A stretch of DNA of 55,339 bases, taken from positions 1 through 55,339 of the forward strand of contig PLGF01000081.1 of the NCBI GenBank assembly GCA_003138485.1. Direction: 5' to 3'. This DNA is from Verrucomicrobiales bacterium. Its GTDB lineage: Bacteria; Verrucomicrobiota; Verrucomicrobiia; Limisphaerales; Palsa-1400. How positions within the stretch are numbered: the stretch's first letter is position 1; every line of letters begins with the position of its first letter. The translations under genes were made by a program, and so were the position numbers. Under the pieces are notes generated by a model that saw only the letters and a list, made by a program, of their open reading frames with translations, ran no database searches and was not told where the DNA came from. This document shows, piece after piece, positions 52,442-55,339 of the stretch.

Positions 52442-53191
52442 ATGCTCAAACTCGGCGTCAATATCGATCATGTCGCCACCCTGCGCGAGGCGCGCTACCG
52501 CGGGCGCGAGCGCGGCGAGCCGGACCCCATCGAGGCGGCGCTGATTTGCGAATCCGCCGGCGCTCACGGCATCACCGCCCATCTGCGCGAGGACCGCCGC
52601 CATATCCAGGATCACGACATCCGCCGCTTGCGCGACGTCCTCAAGGTCCGCCTCAATCTCGAAATGGCCGCCACGGAGGAGATTACCGGCATCGCCTTGC
52701 ATATCAGGCCGGACATTGTCTGCCTGGTGCCCGAACACCGCGCCGAAGTCACCACCGAAGGCGGCCTGGACGTGGCCGGCAACTGGCCGGCCCTGGCTGA
52801 AACACGCCGCCGGATGAACGACGCCGGCATTGAGGTCAGCCTGTTCATCGCGCCGGACCCGGAGCAAGTGGAGGCCGCCGGGCGGGTGGGGAGCCAATTC
52901 ATCGAATTGCACACGGGGGCTTACGCGGAGAATTTTAACCGCAAACGCGAGCGCGCCCGCGAAACGGAGCGCCTGATCGCGGCGGCGGAGCAGGCGCGCG
53001 CTTTGGGCCTGGGAGTCAACGCCGGCCACGGGTTGAACTACCGCAACGTCGGCGGGCTGCGGCCCGTGCCGCACCTGGTTGAACTGAACATCGGCCACAG
53101 CATCATCAGCCGCGCTGTCATTGTCGGCCTGGCCACCGCCGTGCGGGAGATGCTGCTGGCCATGGAACAACTCGGCGCCGGCCAACCGTAA
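52442..53191 (+). CDS. pdxJ: Pyridoxine 5'-phosphate synthase
   Basis: PdxJ condenses 3-amino-2-oxopropyl phosphate with deoxyxylulose 5-phosphate to form pyridoxine 5'-phosphate. The 249-residue TIM barrel has the expected motifs: [104 protein letters not shown] and [18 protein letters not shown]. The ATG at 52442 is preferred over upstream frames. pdxJ next to acpS is a common bacterial pair. Confidence 0.97.
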   Translation: MLKLGVNIDHVATLREARYRGRERGEPDPIEAALICESAGAHGITAHLREDRRHIQDHDIRRLRDVLKVRLNLEMAATEEITGIALHIRPDIVCLVPEHRAEVTTEGGLDVAGNWPALAETRRRMNDAGIEVSLFIAPDPEQVEAAGRVGSQFIELHTGAYAENFNRKRERARETERLIAAAEQARALGLGVNAGHGLNYRNVGGLRPVPHLVELNIGHSIISRAVIVGLATAVREMLLAMEQLGAGQP

Positions 53192-53227
53192 TGTGGATGC
53201 ATCACAAAAACGTTCACATTGTCGGTA

Positions 53228-53249
53228 GGGCGGCGCTGCCGCGCCGCCC
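53228..53249. repeat. GC-rich intergenic palindrome
   Basis: GGGCGGCGC, loop TGCC, GCGCCGCCC is a perfect 9-bp stem, preceded by GGTAGGG (53224-53230), the same edge as the palindrome pair at 43787-43853 on the other strand. It lies between pdxJ and acpS and probably belongs to the same dispersed family. Confidence 0.5.
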
Positions 53250-53369
53250 AAAGGTTCGGGGCAGCACAGCCCGCAAAGCGTGCATCCACCATCCAGCTCC
53301 GTCTGCATCTCTGCCCTGCTCGGAACATGAAAACTTTTGTCATTTCCCCCCTCAACCTGGAGCCATTCT

Positions 53370-53750
53370 GTGATCCTCGGCACCGGCATTGACATTATTG
53401 AAGTGGAGCGCGTCGAAGGCGCCTATCAGAGGCATGGCGAGCGATTCGTCCAGCGGATACTGTGCCCGGCGGAACTGGCCTATTGCTTCTCGCACAAATC
53501 GCCCGGGCCGTTTCTGGCGGCGCGCTTCGCGGCCAAGGAAGCCATTTCCAAAGCCTTCGGCACCGGCATCGGCGCGCAACTGGGCTGGCAGGACATGGAA
53601 ATCCGGCGCAAAGAAACCGGCCAGCCCTACGTCGTGCTGCACGGCAAAGGCCAAACCCTGCTGGCCGCCCGCGGCGGCCGTGAGATCCACCTGAGCCTGA
53701 GCCACACCGAAAAACACGCCACCGCCATCGCCATCCTCGAAAGCGCCTGA
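53370..53750 (+). CDS. acpS: Holo-[acyl-carrier-protein] synthase
   Basis: AcpS moves phosphopantetheine from CoA to apo-ACP. The GTG at 53370 gives the standard beginning ILGTGIDIIEVERVEGAYQR (Mg-binding Asp in GIDI). Other motifs are the AARFAAKEAISKAFGTGIG helix (Glu of AAKEA) and HLSLSHTEKHATAIAILE. The 126-residue length is normal. It would also activate any ACP used by the aryl polyene-type cluster in this window. Confidence 0.95.
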   Translation: MILGTGIDIIEVERVEGAYQRHGERFVQRILCPAELAYCFSHKSPGPFLAARFAAKEAISKAFGTGIGAQLGWQDMEIRRKETGQPYVVLHGKGQTLLAARGGREIHLSLSHTEKHATAIAILESA

Positions 53751-53800
53751 GCGCCAAATCGCCAAGCCAGGTCGCCCCAAAACATGGCAATGCCCTCCTA

Positions 53801-55210
53801 TTGCGTTTTTATGAGGACAGGAGCATGGCCGAGGCCGCCACGCTCCTGGGCATCCAGGAATGGGCGGCGCGCAAGCGGGTGGAACGCGCGGTGGAAAAAC
53901 TGCGGCTCTTCTTCACCCGGCGGGGCATTGCGGTTCCTGCTGCGGCATTGACCGCTGCCATGGCCGCTCATTCCGTCCAGGCCGCGCCGCCGTCCCTGGC
54001 AAAAACAATCGCAGTCGCAACGCTGGCGAAAAGCGCGGCGCCGTCCGCTTCGATTGCAACCCTTGTGAAAGGAGTAATGAAAATTATGGCATGGTCCAAA
54101 GCAGAAACTGTAATGGTCAGCGCCGTGATCGTTGGCCTGACGGCCTATTCGGTGGTTCAACAGCAGGATCGGCTCAAACTGCGCGAGCTGAATAATGCGT
54201 CGGAACAGAAAGTGGCGCAATTGCACGAGCAACTTTCCGCCAGGCCACGCGCCACACCGCATTTTCCCGCGCCGCCCGTTCGATTCGAGGCCCCTCCCAG
54301 TGCCAAAGCGCAGCCCGCCGAAAATGTCGTCGAGCGCAACATCAACAAGCCCGGCAAGCTCACCTCCGAACAGATTGCGGCGTATCTGAAATCCAGCGGG
54401 CGCAACGCCGCCACTCTTCTGGCCGCATTTCGCACCAGCGGCGATGCGGCGCTGCTCAAGGAGGCAATGGAGAAATTTCCCAACGATCCCCAGGTGGCCT
54501 TTGAAGCGGTGACCGCCGGCAATTTGTCTCCTGAAGATCAGCGCCAATGGCTCAATGCCTTCGAAAAAGCCGCGCCGGACAACGCGCTGGCCAATTACCT
54601 TTCCGCGCTCAACGATTTTAATTCCGGCCAGACGGAACAGGCCTTGCGGGAAATGGCCGCCGCCGCCGGCAAATCGTTTCAAGATTACACTTTGATCCGC
54701 GTTCAGGCCGATGAGGAAGCCTACTCGGCGGCCGGTTATTCGATACCTGACGCCGCGGCACAGGCGACCTCGAAACTCTTGTTGCCGCAACTCGCGCAGT
54801 TTAAACAGTTGAGCGAGGACACCATGCAACTGGCCAGTGCCTACAATCAGGCGGGCGATTCCAGTTCGGCGCAGTCTGTTTTGCAAATGGCCGCAAACCT
54901 CGGGCAATCCTACGCCAGCCCGTCTCCGGGAGAGGCGGAAATCAGCCAGCTCGTCGGCATCTATATCGAGCAAAAGGCCCTGCAGGCGATGCCGCCGGAC
55001 AGCCCCTACGGCAGCGGCGGGCAAACTGTCCAGGACGCCCTCAATCAACTGACCCAGCAAAAAACAGCGCTCGTCCAGCTCGATCAAGAGGCCGGGCCGC
55101 TGTTGTCCGCGATGTCGGACCAAGACTATGTCATGTATAAAAATCACCGGATCATGTTCGGGGAGCGAAATGCGCTCCAATGGGTCGTGGACAAATTCGG
55201 GCCGCGGTGA
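53801..55210 (+). CDS. Sigma region 4 stub fused to membrane protein
   Basis: The 469-residue frame begins with the end of an ECF sigma factor: RFYEDRSMAEAATLLGIQEW, AARKRVERAVEKLRLFF, the second half of region 4. Verrucomicrobia have many ECF sigma factors with such a region 4 followed by an Ala-rich tail and a membrane helix; here region 2 and the start of region 4 are missing. After it come an Ala-rich stretch (RGIAVPAAALTAAMAAHSVQ), a membrane helix at about 105-122 (AETVMVSAVIVGLTAYSVVQ), a coiled coil (LRELNNASEQKVAQLHEQLS) and a helical extracytoplasmic domain with TPR-like segments (FPNDPQVAFEAVTAGNLSPE, LANYLSALNDFNSGQTEQAL). The TTG start is inferred; the frame is open upstream into acpS. 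It may be a 5'-truncated remnant or expressed from an internal start such as the ATG at 53825. Confidence 0.65.
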   Translation: MRFYEDRSMAEAATLLGIQEWAARKRVERAVEKLRLFFTRRGIAVPAAALTAAMAAHSVQAAPPSLAKTIAVATLAKSAAPSASIATLVKGVMKIMAWSKAETVMVSAVIVGLTAYSVVQQQDRLKLRELNNASEQKVAQLHEQLSARPRATPHFPAPPVRFEAPPSAKAQPAENVVERNINKPGKLTSEQIAAYLKSSGRNAATLLAAFRTSGDAALLKEAMEKFPNDPQVAFEAVTAGNLSPEDQRQWLNAFEKAAPDNALANYLSALNDFNSGQTEQALREMAAAAGKSFQDYTLIRVQADEEAYSAAGYSIPDAAAQATSKLLLPQLAQFKQLSEDTMQLASAYNQAGDSSSAQSVLQMAANLGQSYASPSPGEAEISQLVGIYIEQKALQAMPPDSPYGSGGQTVQDALNQLTQQKTALVQLDQEAGPLLSAMSDQDYVMYKNHRIMFGERNALQWVVDKFGPR

Positions 55211-55339
55211 CGGAATGGCCAAAGGAATCAAAGTTATTTATCCGTGAAAATCTGGGAAATCCGTGGTTGAACGTCTTCCTCCGCGGCTTTGCGTCTTTTT
55301 CTTGCAGTTTCTTTCCGCTGTGTTACATTTCGGATGCAG
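55211..55339. repeat. Dispersed intergenic repeat, copy 2
   Basis: No gene is seen. The complement of 55274-55304 carries AAAAAGACGCAAAGCCGCGG, matching the CGCAAAGACGC tract at 171-198, and 55240-55270 holds ATCCGTG/CCGTGGTT words like those near 114-140. It looks like a diverged, inverted copy of the element at the other end of the window. Confidence 0.45.

Overview
The window reads as chromosomal DNA of a verrucomicrobial bacterium, most like the Pedosphaera/Limisphaerales branch. The reasons are the GC-rich, tightly packed genes with many GTG or TTG starts and few strong ribosome binding sites; verrucomicrobial family hallmarks (a DUF6600 protein, an ECF-sigma region 4 stub fused to an Ala-rich membrane tail, the small proline-rich gene between mraZ and rsmH); and dispersed GC-rich palindromes between genes. 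This placement comes from recalled family knowledge, not from a search.

Layout. 1-3000: two decayed genes, a secreted esterase/peptidase-like protein and a class C beta-lactamase-like protein, among dispersed repeats. 3043-12384: a DUF6600 surface protein, an orphan ParA, a ribosome hibernation factor, an amidohydrolase, a YyaL-type thioredoxin-fold protein, a PIN toxin-antitoxin pair, an anchored unknown and RecF. 12493-13531: rpmB, smpB and rpoZ. 13692-17190: four overlapping genes of aryl polyene/flexirubin type (acyltransferase, thioesterase, ketosynthase, ketosynthase-like factor), preceded by what may be a remnant of an aromatic amino acid lyase. 17499-20413: a cell wall amidase, a small membrane protein, a cobalamin adenosyltransferase and QueA.

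20470-36487 is the core of the window: a division and cell wall (dcw) cluster in the order mraZ, hypothetical, rsmH, ftsL, ftsI, murF, mraY, LysM protein, ftsW, murG, murB, ddl, ftsQ, ftsA, ftsZ. MraZ boxes with 10-bp period and DnaA-box-like sequences lie upstream. The three genes that would build UDP-MurNAc-tripeptide stepwise (murC, murD, murE) are missing from all three of their customary slots, while mpl, whose product attaches a ready-made tripeptide to UDP-MurNAc, lies 1.2 kb downstream. This is the most interesting feature of the window.

36516-48928: clpS with a DUF2017-like partner, a possible 35-residue membrane protein, mpl with a terminator, an ECF sigma/anti-sigma pair, a DUF4097 lipoprotein with seven ~36-residue repeats, a tandem pair of zinc-ribbon membrane proteins (the first frameshifted), and a System II cytochrome c biogenesis operon (lipoprotein, ResB, CcsA). 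49001-50765: a second PIN module next to an MNT/HEPN module. 50818-55210: a large secreted unknown, pdxJ, acpS and the sigma-stub membrane protein. All three toxin-antitoxin modules have a short repeat directly against or over the antitoxin start codon.
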